In this document: positions 1-8,397 of the stretch, piece after piece
Numbering within the stretch: the stretch's first letter is position 1
How the letters are laid out: the number at the start of each line of letters is the position of its first letter
DNA from: CAMAVH01 sp046297835
GTDB taxonomy: Bacteria > Pseudomonadota > Alphaproteobacteria > SMXQ01
Direction of reading: 5' to 3'
Assembly (NCBI GenBank): GCA_046297835.1
Contig: JBKBHI010000002.1
Span: forward strand, 1 to 64,000
DNA: 64,000 nucleotides
The notes under the pieces: generated by a model
What the model saw: the letters and a program-made list of their open reading frames with translations, nothing else
Database searches by the model: none
Told to the model about the DNA's origin: nothing
Program-made: the position numbers and the translations under genes

Positions 1-116
1 GAAGGATATCAAGTCTCGTCGCTCCCTTTTCCGAGGGACGCCCGAGCGCGGCGCGGGGAAACCCGATAATCATGGGTTCAAAACGCCAGGGGGAACAGAA
101 AGTTCAAACTGACCCA

Positions 117-638
117 CTACCCGGCGGCGAGCGAGACGAGGATCGAGGCCAGCGCGAACAGCGGGAAACTCGCCGGATCGTAGAGCGTGATCATGAACTG
201 GCCGACCGTGATGACGGTCAGGTTGACGAAGGTGTAGATGCCGAAGATCGCGCCGCGCGTCTCGTTGGTGGCGCGGTCGTTGAGCCAGCTCTCGATCACC
301 AGATAGAGCCCGGCGAAGCAGAAGCCGGTGATGGCGCGCAGCGGCCACCAGGCGGCGGGCGACAGCACCAGGGCGTGCAGCAGCGCCACCGCGGCGGCGA
401 TCGCCACCATGGCGGAGAAGGCGCGAATATGGCCGACGCCGCGCACGATATGCGGGCATAGCACGCAGCCGAGAGCGAAGCCGATGTAATAGGCCGAGCC
501 CATCACGCCGATGCTGAGCGTCGAGAAGCTCTCGATCTCGGCGCGCACGGGCAGCAGCGTGCTTTGCAGGCCGTTGCCCGTCAGCAGGAAGGCGACGCCG
601 AGCAATAGCGCGCCGACGGGGGCGATCATGATCAGCAT
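117..638 (-). pseudogene. MFS transporter, truncated after about 173 residues
   Basis: This frame encodes the N-terminal half of a major facilitator superfamily transporter. About five hydrophobic helices are visible, with a typical loop reading SWLNDRATNETRGAIFG at the cytoplasmic helix 4-5 region. MFS proteins are normally near 400 residues, but this one stops at a TAG right after ILVSLAAG, inside a helix. None of the frames of positions 1-116 continues the family, so the gene looks cut by a deletion or rearrangement rather than by one point mutation. I chose the ATG at 638 because the longer upstream frame (to 734) lacks hydrophobic or family-like sequence. It lies downstream of the FAD monooxygenase on the same strand and may once have been its partner transporter. 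Substrate unknown. Confidence 0.7.
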
Positions 639-807
639 GAAAGCCGTCGGCGCGGGATCAGGCGAGCGGTGGGGGCTGGCTCGTCGCGCATGGCCCCATG
701 TTCGGCACAGCGGCGCGCCGATGCAACCTTGCAATTAAGGAATTTTCGCGGCAGCGGCGCGAACGCCGCGCGCGTCGCGCCGTCCGCGCGCTTAAGCCGC
801 CGCGCCG

Positions 808-2037
808 TTAAGCGGCAGCGTCCGGCAATTTGATTTCGCTGGCGCGGCGCAGGCTTTCGAACATGCCCGAGCGCAGCATGAATTTGCGCGCGCGCTCCGG
901 GTCGGCGGAAATCTCGCGCAGCTCCTGCAAGAACTTGGCGCGCGTGGCCGGATCCTTGGCCTCCAGACGCTTCTTGTTCTGGATGGTCTGCTCCTGCACG
1001 AATTCGGTCGCCACGGTGCGGCGCTGCAAATCGTACAGCGCCAGCAGGCGCTCGCTCTCGCCGTGCCAGACGCGGCCGAGCTTCTCGCCGAGATTGATGG
1101 CGTCGTGGATGCCGCCGTTGAGGCCCATGCCGCCGATCGGGTTGTTGACGTGCGACGCGTCGCCGGCCAGCACCACGCGGCCCTTGTGGAAGGTCGCCGC
1201 GACGCGCTGATGGATCTTGTAAAGATTGCGGTGGACGATCTCGTAGGGCTTGTCCAGCGGGAAGAACTTCTGCAAGCGCGCCTGGGCGCTGGCGTCGCTC
1301 AGGATCTCCTCGTCGCTCTGCGCCGGATCGGTCGGGAACACCAGGCGCCACAGGCCCGGCGGCGCGTAGCCGGCGACCTTGAAGCAGTTGCACCATTCGT
1401 CCGGGTCGGCGATGTAGTTGCGGAAGCTGTAGCCGCGATTGGCCTCGAAATCGAACGGCGTCGTGAAGACGACGAAGCGTTCGGGGAAGGTGAAGCCCTC
1501 GAACGGCACCTCGATCGCCTTGCGCACGCGCGAGCGGCCGCCGTCGGCGCCGATCAAGTAGCTGCCCTTGAAGTCTTTTGGCCCTTGCGGCGTGTCGCAA
1601 GTCAGCGTCACGCCGTTGTCGTCCTGCGTCACGCCGGCGGCGGCATGATTGAACAGCAGCTCGCAGAGCGGCTCCTGTTCCAGCAGGGTCTGCAGATGGC
1701 GCGACAGCTTGAACTGCTCGCACTGCACGACATAGGGAAACTTGGTGTCGTTCTTCAGCAGCTTGTGGTCGAACACGGCGACCAGATCGTCGGTCGGGCG
1801 GTCCCAGAAATGGAAGATTTCGGCGACAAGGCCGTTCTCGCGCACGAAAGGTTCCAGCCCGAGCGTATCGAGCAGCTCCAGCGTCGCCGGATGGGTGGTG
1901 GCGGCGCGCGGATCGTCTTTCAGCGAATCCATCGCCTCGAAGACCGTGACCGGGACGCCCTGCTTGACCAGCGAGAGGGCGCAGAGCAGGCCGACGGGGC
2001 CGGCGCCGGCGATCAGGATGCGGTCTTTGCTAGCCAT
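808..2037 (-). CDS. FAD-dependent aromatic monooxygenase (PHBH/MhpA-like)
   Basis: A 409-residue flavoprotein hydroxylase of the p-hydroxybenzoate hydroxylase family, which uses FAD, NAD(P)H and O2 to hydroxylate an aromatic ring. Visible motifs are the Rossmann GAGPVG at residues 11-16, the GADGGRSRVRK 'DG' motif in mid-protein, and the second FAD motif LAGDASHVNNPIGGMG near residue 292. The length fits single-component class A monooxygenases. It is the last intact gene of a minus-strand series ubiD - binding protein - ATPase - permease - monooxygenase, which suggests that an imported aromatic acid is decarboxylated and ring-hydroxylated. The exact substrate (phenol, hydroxybenzoate or phenylpropionate type) cannot be fixed from sequence. 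Confidence 0.9.
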   Translation of the reverse strand: MASKDRILIAGAGPVGLLCALSLVKQGVPVTVFEAMDSLKDDPRAATTHPATLELLDTLGLEPFVRENGLVAEIFHFWDRPTDDLVAVFDHKLLKNDTKFPYVVQCEQFKLSRHLQTLLEQEPLCELLFNHAAAGVTQDDNGVTLTCDTPQGPKDFKGSYLIGADGGRSRVRKAIEVPFEGFTFPERFVVFTTPFDFEANRGYSFRNYIADPDEWCNCFKVAGYAPPGLWRLVFPTDPAQSDEEILSDASAQARLQKFFPLDKPYEIVHRNLYKIHQRVAATFHKGRVVLAGDASHVNNPIGGMGLNGGIHDAINLGEKLGRVWHGESERLLALYDLQRRTVATEFVQEQTIQNKKRLEAKDPATRAKFLQELREISADPERARKFMLRSGMFESLRRASEIKLPDAAA

Positions 2038-2201
2038 CGGGTCTTCCTCTTACAAAGCGCGGAAATGCCGGAACGGATCAAGTGTAGATACTCCCCCCGC
2101 CGGCGGCCGAGAAGAGCAGGAAAGCAAGTCCCCCGGTTGAACGGGCCTGAACAATCGCCAGCGGCCAGCTCGGATGGGGAAGAACGGCGCGGGATCGGAC
2201 G

Positions 2202-3065
2202 TCAGCCGCCCTCGCGGCCGGACAGTTCGGTCTGCCAGGGCGCGAGCCGGCGCTCCAGCCAGCGGACCAGGGCCGTGAGGCTGACCGCCATGAGCATCAG
2301 GATGATGATCGGCACGAACATGGCCGCGGTGTCGAACTGGTTGGCGGCGTTGAGGATGATGCCGCCGAGGCCGGAGATGGCGGTGAAGAACTCCGCCACC
2401 ACCATGGCGATCACCGCCTTGCCGATGGCGAGCTTCAATCCGGCGATGATGTAGGGCAGCGTCGCCGGCAACACGATCTTCCACATGACGGCGGCCGGCG
2501 GCGCGACGAACGAGGTGCCGACCTCGATCAGCGCCTTCGGCACCGCGCGCACGCCTTCCCAGGTGTTGATGCAGATCGGGAAGAAGGCGAGCGTGAAGAT
2601 GATCGCCACCTTGACCGTGAAGCCGAGGCCGAACCACAGCATGAACAGCGGCACCAGGGCGACCAGCGGCATCGCGTAGCCGGCGGTGACGTAGATGCCG
2701 AGCGCCGCCTCGACCCCCCGGTAGCGGCCGATCAGCAGGCCGAGCGGGATGCCGATGGCCGCGGCCAGCAGATAGCCGGCGAAGAACGGCTGCAAGCTGG
2801 AGAAGAGCGCCGTCACGAGATCGCCGCTTTCGGCCATGCGCACGCCGGCCTTCCAGATCGCGCTCGGATAGGAGCCGAACAGCGGGTTCATGCCCGGACC
2901 GGACAGCTCCCAGATCGCGCCCACCGTGATCAGCGACAGCGCGGTGATATGGCCCTTGGCGAGCTTGAACCTGGGGCGCGGCGGGGCCACCTCGCCCTCT
3001 GCGGATTTTGGGGCGACGGATTTTGGGGCGGCGGTTTTGGCAGGGGAGAGAGCGTCGTCGGTCAT
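2202..3065 (-). CDS. ABC transporter permease (SsuC/TauC type)
   Basis: Inner-membrane permease of the nitrate/sulfonate/taurine ABC importer family, 287 residues, with about six hydrophobic segments. The EAA-like loop near VRAVPKALIEVGTSF is the contact site for the ATPase. The N-terminus carries a charged Ala/Pro/Lys tail of about 35 residues made of a short tandem repeat (APKS units encoded at 3002-3044), unusual for this family. It follows the ATPase gene (3121-3900) on the same strand with a 55-bp gap, and the FAD monooxygenase follows it. The transported compound is probably an aromatic acid given the neighbouring ubiD-like and monooxygenase genes, although the family name refers to sulfonates. 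Confidence 0.92.
   Translation of the reverse strand: MTDDALSPAKTAAPKSVAPKSAEGEVAPPRPRFKLAKGHITALSLITVGAIWELSGPGMNPLFGSYPSAIWKAGVRMAESGDLVTALFSSLQPFFAGYLLAAAIGIPLGLLIGRYRGVEAALGIYVTAGYAMPLVALVPLFMLWFGLGFTVKVAIIFTLAFFPICINTWEGVRAVPKALIEVGTSFVAPPAAVMWKIVLPATLPYIIAGLKLAIGKAVIAMVVAEFFTAISGLGGIILNAANQFDTAAMFVPIIILMLMAVSLTALVRWLERRLAPWQTELSGREGG
3002..3044. repeat. 15-bp tandem repeat in permease N-terminus
   Basis: Two near-identical 15-bp units (3002-3016 and 3017-3031, one difference) and a partial third unit (3032-3044) share the core CGGATTTTGGGGCG. They lie in frame and encode repeated Ala-Pro-Lys-Ser in the cytoplasmic tail of the permease, so the repeat number can change without breaking the gene. 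Confidence 0.8.
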
Positions 3066-3120
3066 ATGCGGCTCCGGCAGTCGCGGCTTCGTCGTGGGGG
3101 ATGGCGAAAAAGGCGCGCGC

Positions 3121-3900
3121 TCAATGCAGCGCGACGCCCTCGTGCAGCGCCTTCCAGATCTGGTAGCGCTTCTTGACGAACTCCTCGTGGGCGCGCACCG
3201 CCACCACGTCGCCGCGCGGGCGCGGCAGGTGGATGTCGATGACGTCCTGCACCTCGCCCTTGGTCATCAGCACCACGCGGTCGGCGAGCAGCACGGCCTC
3301 GTCGAGATCGTGCGTGACGAAGATGATCGTCTTGCCGGTCTTGGCGTGGATCGACAGCAGCTCGGCTTGCAAAACCTCGCGGGTCTGGGCGTCGAGCGCG
3401 CCGAACGGCTCGTCCATCAGCAGCACGGCCGGATCGATGGCCAGCGCGCGGGCGATGCCCACGCGCTGCTTCATGCCGCCCGACAGCTGGTGCGGGCGGC
3501 GATGCATCGAATCCTTGAGCCCGACCAGTTCGAGATAGCCCTCGGCCCGCTCGGTCAGCTCCTTGCCGCGCAGGCCTTTCATCTCCAGGCCGAACTTCAC
3601 GTTGCCGAGCGCGCTGCGCCACGGCAGCAGCTCGGCGTGCTGGAACACCATGCCGCGGTCGTGGCCGCAGCCCTGCACATGCTTGCCGGCGACGCGGATC
3701 TCGCCGCCGTTGGCGCTTTCCAGCCCCATGATGATGCGCAGCGCGGTGGTCTTGCCGCAGCCCGACGGTCCCGTCAAAGCGACGATCTCGCCGGGCTTCA
3801 CGGCGAACGACACGTTCTTCAGGGCCTTGACCAGCTGGAACTGGCCGCCGACCTGAAGGGCGAACGTCTTGTCGACGTCCTTGAGCACGACTTCGGCCAT
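3121..3900 (-). CDS. ABC transporter ATP-binding protein (SsuB/TauB type)
   Basis: Cytoplasmic ATPase of the import system, 259 residues. It has the Walker A motif GPSGCGKTT at residues 44-52, Q-loop at FQHAELLPW, signature LSGGMKQR at 139-146, Walker B LLMDEPFGALD at 160-170 and the H-loop VTHD. All catalytic residues are present, so it should be active. It lies 11 bp from the stop of the binding-protein gene and 55 bp before the permease, forming a complete three-gene importer. The ATG at 3900 gives the usual family N-terminus. Confidence 0.95.
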   Translation of the reverse strand: MAEVVLKDVDKTFALQVGGQFQLVKALKNVSFAVKPGEIVALTGPSGCGKTTALRIIMGLESANGGEIRVAGKHVQGCGHDRGMVFQHAELLPWRSALGNVKFGLEMKGLRGKELTERAEGYLELVGLKDSMHRRPHQLSGGMKQRVGIARALAIDPAVLLMDEPFGALDAQTREVLQAELLSIHAKTGKTIIFVTHDLDEAVLLADRVVLMTKGEVQDVIDIHLPRPRGDVVAVRAHEEFVKKRYQIWKALHEGVALH

Positions 3901-3911
3901 GAGCGCCTATC

Positions 3912-4916
3912 CTACTTCTTGGCCGCGACGAGCTTGAGCGCCTCGTCGCGCACGGCGGGCACGATCATCGTATTGAGGTCGATGGGCTTCTCCATCTGGC
4001 CGACCTGGATCGTCAGGTCCATCAGGAATTTCAGCTTGTCCATCGGGAAGGGGAAGCTGGCGTCGATCGAGTCGGACTCGATGGTGTCCTTGCGCACGAA
4101 GGCCAAGCGCGCGTCGCCGGCCGGGATCTTGGCGAGGCGCGAGGACAGCGCGTCGACCTTCTCCGCGTTCGCCGGGTCGATCGCCGCCTTGAAGCCGTCC
4201 ATCTCGGCGGCGAGGAATTTCGCCGCCGCGTCGCGCTTGGCGTTGAGCGCGCGCTGCGTCGTCACCACGCAGGAGCGGATCAGGTCGGGCGCGGCGTCGC
4301 GCATGGCGACCAGCGGACGGATGCCGTATTTGTCGCCTTCGAGGATGAACTCGTTGGAGCTCGGCGCGACGTCGATGGTCTTGGCGACGAGCGCCTTGAA
4401 GCGGTCGGCGTCGGAGCCGGCGTTGACCAGGGTGATGGCCTTGGGATCGAGGCCGGCGCGCGCGATCATGGCGCGGGCCGTCATGTCCGGCAGCGCGCCC
4501 GGCGCGGAGACGCCGACGCGCGCGCCCTTCAGGTCCTGCACGCTGGCGAACTTGCTGTCCTTGGCGACGAACAGCACATGGGGAATCTTCAGCCAATGGC
4601 AGCCCATGATGCGCGTGTCGCCGCCGCGCGAATTGGCGGCCATCGCGCCGGCGGGAATCGCCTCGAAGCTGTCGATCTCGCCGGCGATCAGCGCGCGCAG
4701 CAGCAGCGCGTCGCCGCTCATCTGCACCATCTCGATGTTGACGCCGTATTTGTCGTCGAAGCCGGCCTCGGCCGGATAGAAGATGATGCCCGAATCGGCC
4801 TTGGCGGCGACGGTGCCGTGCTTCCACACCGGCACTTGCTGGGCGGCGGCGATGCCGACGCTCGCCACCACGGCGGTAGCGGCCATCAACGACAGTTTGA
4901 GCGCGGTGCGGATCAT
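3912..4916 (-). CDS. ABC transporter substrate-binding protein (NMT1/SsuA-like)
   Basis: Periplasmic binding protein of 334 residues in the NMT1/THI5/SsuA fold. A clear signal peptide (MIRTALKLSLMAATAVVASVG followed by an AAAQ cleavage site) precedes a body typical for nitrate/sulfonate/taurine importers. It starts with ATG at 4916 behind a GGAGAAG ribosome binding site and is followed by its ATPase and permease genes. Its place directly after the ubiD-like gene points to an aromatic carboxylate or related ligand; this is inference, since binding-site residues cannot be read reliably. Confidence 0.9.
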   Translation of the reverse strand: MIRTALKLSLMAATAVVASVGIAAAQQVPVWKHGTVAAKADSGIIFYPAEAGFDDKYGVNIEMVQMSGDALLLRALIAGEIDSFEAIPAGAMAANSRGGDTRIMGCHWLKIPHVLFVAKDSKFASVQDLKGARVGVSAPGALPDMTARAMIARAGLDPKAITLVNAGSDADRFKALVAKTIDVAPSSNEFILEGDKYGIRPLVAMRDAAPDLIRSCVVTTQRALNAKRDAAAKFLAAEMDGFKAAIDPANAEKVDALSSRLAKIPAGDARLAFVRKDTIESDSIDASFPFPMDKLKFLMDLTIQVGQMEKPIDLNTMIVPAVRDEALKLVAAKK

Positions 4917-4935
4917 TGCGGCTTCTCCTTTGAGT

Positions 4936-4958
4936 GGGCCGCGCGATGCGCGCGGCCC
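4936..4958. promoter_or_regulatory. Intercistronic GC-rich hairpin
   Basis: A 10-bp perfect inverted repeat, GGGCCGCGCG/CGCGCGGCCC with a 3-nt loop, sits between the ubiD-like gene and the binding-protein gene. There is no T-tract after it on the minus strand, so it is more likely an mRNA-stability or processing element than a strong terminator. Confidence 0.55.
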
Positions 4959-4999
4959 GGTCGGGTCATCGGCGGATGAGGAAGAACGCGGAGGATTCT

Positions 5000-6706
5000 C
5001 TACTTGTCCTCGAGCGGATCGACGTCGGATAGCGCGGCGTTCATCTCGACGTCGCTACGACGCATTTGTGCAATCTTCATGCCAGTGAGATGGGCGTCGC
5101 CCTTCACCGCCAGCGACGCCATCGCGTCGAGATCGTCGTTCCAGCCGCCGAGGTCGTAGCCGAACCACGGCGATTGCGGCGTGAGCTGGGGCAGGTCGAG
5201 GCGCTCCCAAATCTTGCGCGCCTTCTCCATATATTCGCGCTTGGGCAGCGCGACCGGCGGGTAATCGCCCTTGAGCGTGGCGTTGATCAGCACCGAGGCG
5301 CTTTCGCCGTTGTCGCGCGGCGCGCGCGGGCCGTGGCCCGGATCCTTTTTGTCGAGAATCTTGAGGTCGTATTGCGCCTGGGCGCGATAGCACATGGCCC
5401 AGAACAACGCGTCGCTGTTCTCCGGGTCGATGTCCTCGTCCACCGCGATGACGTATTTGCCGCCGTAGCGCAGGAAGGACGACGCGCCGTAGAGCGCGCG
5501 CCAGATTTCCGTCTCCGGCGTGTTGCGCTTGAACTGGATGATGTAGAGCGCGACGACGCTGGTCAGCGGCTCGTGCATCGACACGCGGCTGACGCCGCGC
5601 ACGCCCATGACGTTGTGCAGATGGTTGAACATCAAGGGTTCGAGCGCGACGCGGCGGATGCAGCTCGATTCGCTCGGCGTCACCTGGCTGATGAACGAGG
5701 TCAGCACCGGCTGGCGGCGGCGCGTGATCGCCGTCACTTCCATGAAGGCGTTGTATTCCTGCAAGTTGACGTAGCCGTGCGATTCGCCGAACGGCGCTTC
5801 GGGCTCCAGCATGTCGGTGCGGATGTAGCCTTCGATGACGATCTCGGCTTCCGCCGGCACGTAGAGATCGACGGTCTTGGCCTTGACGACGTTCATCGGC
5901 GCGCCGGCGAGCGCGCCGGCGACCGCCAGCTCGTCGAGATGTTCGGGGCATTTCTGCACGGCGGTGTAGGAGACCGCCGGCGGGCAGCCGACGATGACGG
6001 CGGCGGGCAGGCTTTCGCCGCGCGCCTTGCACTTCTCCCAATGGATATAGATGCCGGGGCGCTGCTCGACCGACGGATTCATGCCGAGGCGGCGCGGGCC
6101 TTTGATCTGGCCGCGATAGTTGCCGAGATTCTGGATGCCGGTGTCGGGATCCTTGGTGACGAAGTGGCCGGCCGAGAGATAGGGGCCATTGTCCCAGCCC
6201 GGCGTCGAGACCGGCACCGGCAGGCCGTCGAGGCCGTTGCCCGGCTTGTCGAGCTCGTCGCCCATGATGACGATGTCCTGGCACGGCGCCGTCTCGACGA
6301 TCTTGGGCGGCACCGGCTTGGCCATGGCGTCGATCCACGCCTGGCCGATCTTCTCGAGCGGCATGCCGATGCCGGTGCGATAGACCTGCCGGCTGGCGGC
6401 GAGGCCGGCGACCAGCACGGCCGCGTCGTACTTCTTGCCCTTGGCGTCGGTCGGCTGGGTGAACAGGAAGGCTTTGCGCTGGTCCTCGGGGATGCCGCCG
6501 CGGAACTGCCAGCGCACCAGCGGATGCATTTCGCTGTCCTTGTCGATCGGCTCGTCGACCACCACCAGCAGATTGTCCCGCGCCAGCGCCATGATGTGAT
6601 CGTGCAGATCGGGGTAGCCGCGGGCCGGCTCGCCGGCGACCGGCTTGAACCGCTCCAGGACGGCGGACAGGTTCTGCAACTTATTGTTATCGCTGGGAAT
6701 ATTCAT
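5000..6706 (-). CDS. UbiD-family decarboxylase
   Basis: A 568-residue member of the UbiD family, enzymes that (de)carboxylate aromatic or alpha,beta-unsaturated acids using prenylated FMN. The segment EAPFGESHGY carries the family's conserved glutamates, including E308, at the position of the ubiD EGPFGE motif. I placed the start at 6706 (MNIPSD) because AGGAACC lies just upstream; the longer frame to 6901 adds 65 residues with no family similarity. It heads the minus-strand operon with an ABC importer and an FAD monooxygenase, matching catabolic rather than ubiquinone-pathway use. No UbiX-type prenyl-FMN synthase is in the window, so cofactor must come from elsewhere. The protein is longer than E. 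coli UbiD (about 497 residues). Confidence 0.9.
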   Translation of the reverse strand: MNIPSDNNKLQNLSAVLERFKPVAGEPARGYPDLHDHIMALARDNLLVVVDEPIDKDSEMHPLVRWQFRGGIPEDQRKAFLFTQPTDAKGKKYDAAVLVAGLAASRQVYRTGIGMPLEKIGQAWIDAMAKPVPPKIVETAPCQDIVIMGDELDKPGNGLDGLPVPVSTPGWDNGPYLSAGHFVTKDPDTGIQNLGNYRGQIKGPRRLGMNPSVEQRPGIYIHWEKCKARGESLPAAVIVGCPPAVSYTAVQKCPEHLDELAVAGALAGAPMNVVKAKTVDLYVPAEAEIVIEGYIRTDMLEPEAPFGESHGYVNLQEYNAFMEVTAITRRRQPVLTSFISQVTPSESSCIRRVALEPLMFNHLHNVMGVRGVSRVSMHEPLTSVVALYIIQFKRNTPETEIWRALYGASSFLRYGGKYVIAVDEDIDPENSDALFWAMCYRAQAQYDLKILDKKDPGHGPRAPRDNGESASVLINATLKGDYPPVALPKREYMEKARKIWERLDLPQLTPQSPWFGYDLGGWNDDLDAMASLAVKGDAHLTGMKIAQMRRSDVEMNAALSDVDPLEDK

Positions 6707-6811
6707 ATTTACGGTTCCTGAACAGGCGCGGCGCTCGGACGGGCATCCTGGCCGCTTTGAGGAGGGAGTCAACGCAGCTTTCGCATAGCGAATAGGCAAA
6801 ACTGAATACTG

Positions 6812-6865
6812 CTCATGATTTAGGCATGAGAAAAATTCGTCAATACGCCCAAGGATTCTCATGCC
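6812..6865. promoter_or_regulatory. Inverted-repeat operator candidate upstream of ubiD-like operon
   Basis: Three half-sites CTCATG (6812-6817), CATGAG (6825-6830) and CTCATG (6858-6863) lie 106-160 bp upstream of the ubiD-like start. The last two are part of a perfect 10-bp inverted repeat, GGCATGAGAA at 6823-6832 and TTCTCATGCC at 6856-6865. The surrounding DNA is AT-richer than its neighbourhood, as expected for a promoter. The binding protein is unknown. Confidence 0.45.
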
Positions 6866-6950
6866 CAGCAAAGGGGCAGGGAATGGTTCGTTGACGAACA
6901 TAGTTTAGGGACTGAACGATCCGCCTGTCCAGGAACCTGTCCGGGACGGC

Positions 6951-7006
6951 TGGCGCGCCCTATCGGGACGCGCGACGGTAGGTGGCGCGCCCCATCGGGA
7001 CGCGCG
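6951..7006. repeat. Two 24-bp direct repeats, terminator-like
   Basis: The 24-bp unit at 6951-6974 recurs at 6983-7006 with one mismatch. Each contains GGCGCGCC and a CCxATCGGG core that can fold into an imperfect hairpin. They begin 10 bp past the stop of the minus-strand acetyltransferase gene, so the pair may act as its terminator. No T-tract is visible. Confidence 0.5.
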
Positions 7007-7015
7007 CGGCGGCGG

Positions 7016-7600
7016 CTAGCTCTGCGGGTCGCGCAGCGGCAGATCGTCGGCGCCGGCGCCGAGCGGGCGCTGCATGAGCACCGAATCGACCCAGCGGCCG
7101 AATTTGAAGCCGACCGCCGGCAACAGGCCAACCTGTTGGAAACCCAAAGATTTATGCAGCCCGATCGAGGCGGCGTTGGCGCTGTCGCCGATCACCGCGA
7201 CCATCTGGCGATAGCCCAGGTCGGCGCAGCGCGCGATCACCGCGGCGAGCACGGCGCGGCCGACCCCGTGGCCGCGCGAATCCTCGGCGACATAGATCGA
7301 GTTTTCGACGGTGAAGCGGTAGGCCGGCCGGGCGCGGTAGGGCGCGGCATAGCCGTAGCCGAGCAGGCGGCCGTCCAGTTCCGCGACCAGGTAGGGCAGG
7401 CCGCGGCCGACGATATCGGCATGGCGGCGGGTCATTTCGGCGATCGCCGGCGGCTCGACCTCGAACGTGGCGAGGCTGGCGCGCACATGGTGGGCGTAGA
7501 TCGCCTGGATCTGGGCCATGTCGGCGGCGACGGCGGGACGCACCGCCAGCGCGGCGGCGACGGCGCCCGGCGGCAAGCTGGAAACGGCGGAATTGCTCAT
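7016..7600 (-). CDS. GNAT acetyltransferase, phosphinothricin-acetyltransferase-like
   Basis: A 194-residue N-acetyltransferase that transfers acetyl from acetyl-CoA to a small amine. The acetyl-CoA loop is seen at YVAEDSRGHGVGRAVL, and the C-terminal GLHKSLGFQQVG with a following GFKFGRWVDSV is typical of the Pat/Bar/YncA subgroup. The start at 7600 (MSNSAVS) is preferred over 7651 because the extra residues look unrelated. It is a single gene, divergent from the carbonic anhydrase. The substrate could be a methionine-derivative or phosphinothricin-like amino acid; family members are often annotated as resistance genes without proof. Confidence 0.85.
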   Translation of the reverse strand: MSNSAVSSLPPGAVAAALAVRPAVAADMAQIQAIYAHHVRASLATFEVEPPAIAEMTRRHADIVGRGLPYLVAELDGRLLGYGYAAPYRARPAYRFTVENSIYVAEDSRGHGVGRAVLAAVIARCADLGYRQMVAVIGDSANAASIGLHKSLGFQQVGLLPAVGFKFGRWVDSVLMQRPLGAGADDLPLRDPQS

Positions 7601-7713
7601 CTTTTCAAACGGCAGCAAAAGGGGAAGCGGCGCGATGCCGCGGCGCGACACTAGCAGCTACGCCGCCGGGATGTTAGAAGCTTGCCGCCCTTTTTTCGAT
7701 CAGCGTGGCCCGG

Positions 7714-8358
7714 ATGACGGTTCAAGACGACACCCCCAGCATCGACAACCTGCTCGCCAACAATGTCGCCTGGGCGCGCCGGGTCGAGGCTGAGAAGCCC
7801 GGGTTCTTCAAAGGGTTGGCGAGCCAGCAGGCGCCCCATTACCTGTGGATCGGCTGTTCCGACAGCCGCGTGCCGGCCAACGAGGTGGTCGGCCTCGCGC
7901 CGGGCGAATTGTTCGTCCATCGCAACGTCGCCAATCTGGTGCAGCTCGCCGATCTCAACTGCCTCGCCGTCGCCCAGTTCGCCATCGAGGTGCTGAAGGT
8001 CAGCCATATCCTGGTATGCGGCCATTACGGCTGCGGCGGCGTGCGCGCCGCGCTCACCGGCCAGCGCATCGGCCTCGCCGAACATTGGATCCGCCCGCTG
8101 CGCAGCCTGTCGGAGGAATATCGCGCCGAGCTCGACGCGCTGCCCGACGAGGAGGCGCGCGTGACCCGGCTGTGCGAATTGAACGTGCTGCGCCAGTCGC
8201 GCAACCTGCTGCACACGCAGGTGGTGCAGGACACCTGGGCGCGCGGCCAGGCGCTCGCCATCCATCCGGTGATCTACGGCCTCAGCGACGGCCTGCTGCA
8301 TCAGCTCAGCCAGCCGATCACCTCGCACGAGCAAGGCGTCGCCCTGCTGCACGTTTAG
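7714..8358 (+). CDS. Beta-class carbonic anhydrase
   Basis: Zinc enzyme converting CO2 and water to bicarbonate, 214 residues. The zinc ligands C48, H104 and C107 lie in CSDSR and CGHYGCGG, with the D50/R52 dyad and the HRNVAN motif also present, all typical of beta-carbonic anhydrases. I prefer the ATG at 7714; an in-frame GTG at 7705 would add three residues. It is a monocistronic gene whose end converges with a membrane protein gene at a bidirectional terminator. No neighbouring gene suggests a specialised role. Confidence 0.95.
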   Translation: MTVQDDTPSIDNLLANNVAWARRVEAEKPGFFKGLASQQAPHYLWIGCSDSRVPANEVVGLAPGELFVHRNVANLVQLADLNCLAVAQFAIEVLKVSHILVCGHYGCGGVRAALTGQRIGLAEHWIRPLRSLSEEYRAELDALPDEEARVTRLCELNVLRQSRNLLHTQVVQDTWARGQALAIHPVIYGLSDGLLHQLSQPITSHEQGVALLHV

Positions 8359-8367
8359 CCGCGATCG

Positions 8368-8397
8368 CCGATAAGCCCGTGAATTCAGGCTTATCGG
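8368..8397. terminator. Bidirectional hairpin between convergent genes
   Basis: CCGATAAGCC (8368-8377) pairs perfectly with GGCTTATCGG (8388-8397) around a 10-nt loop. It lies between the carbonic anhydrase stop and the convergent membrane protein, and its right arm overlaps the latter's stop codon. No long T-tract follows. Confidence 0.6.

Noticed and set aside
1..116. Continuation of the broken MFS gene
   Set aside because: All minus-strand frames were inspected; none gives hydrophobic helices or a plausible MFS sequence.
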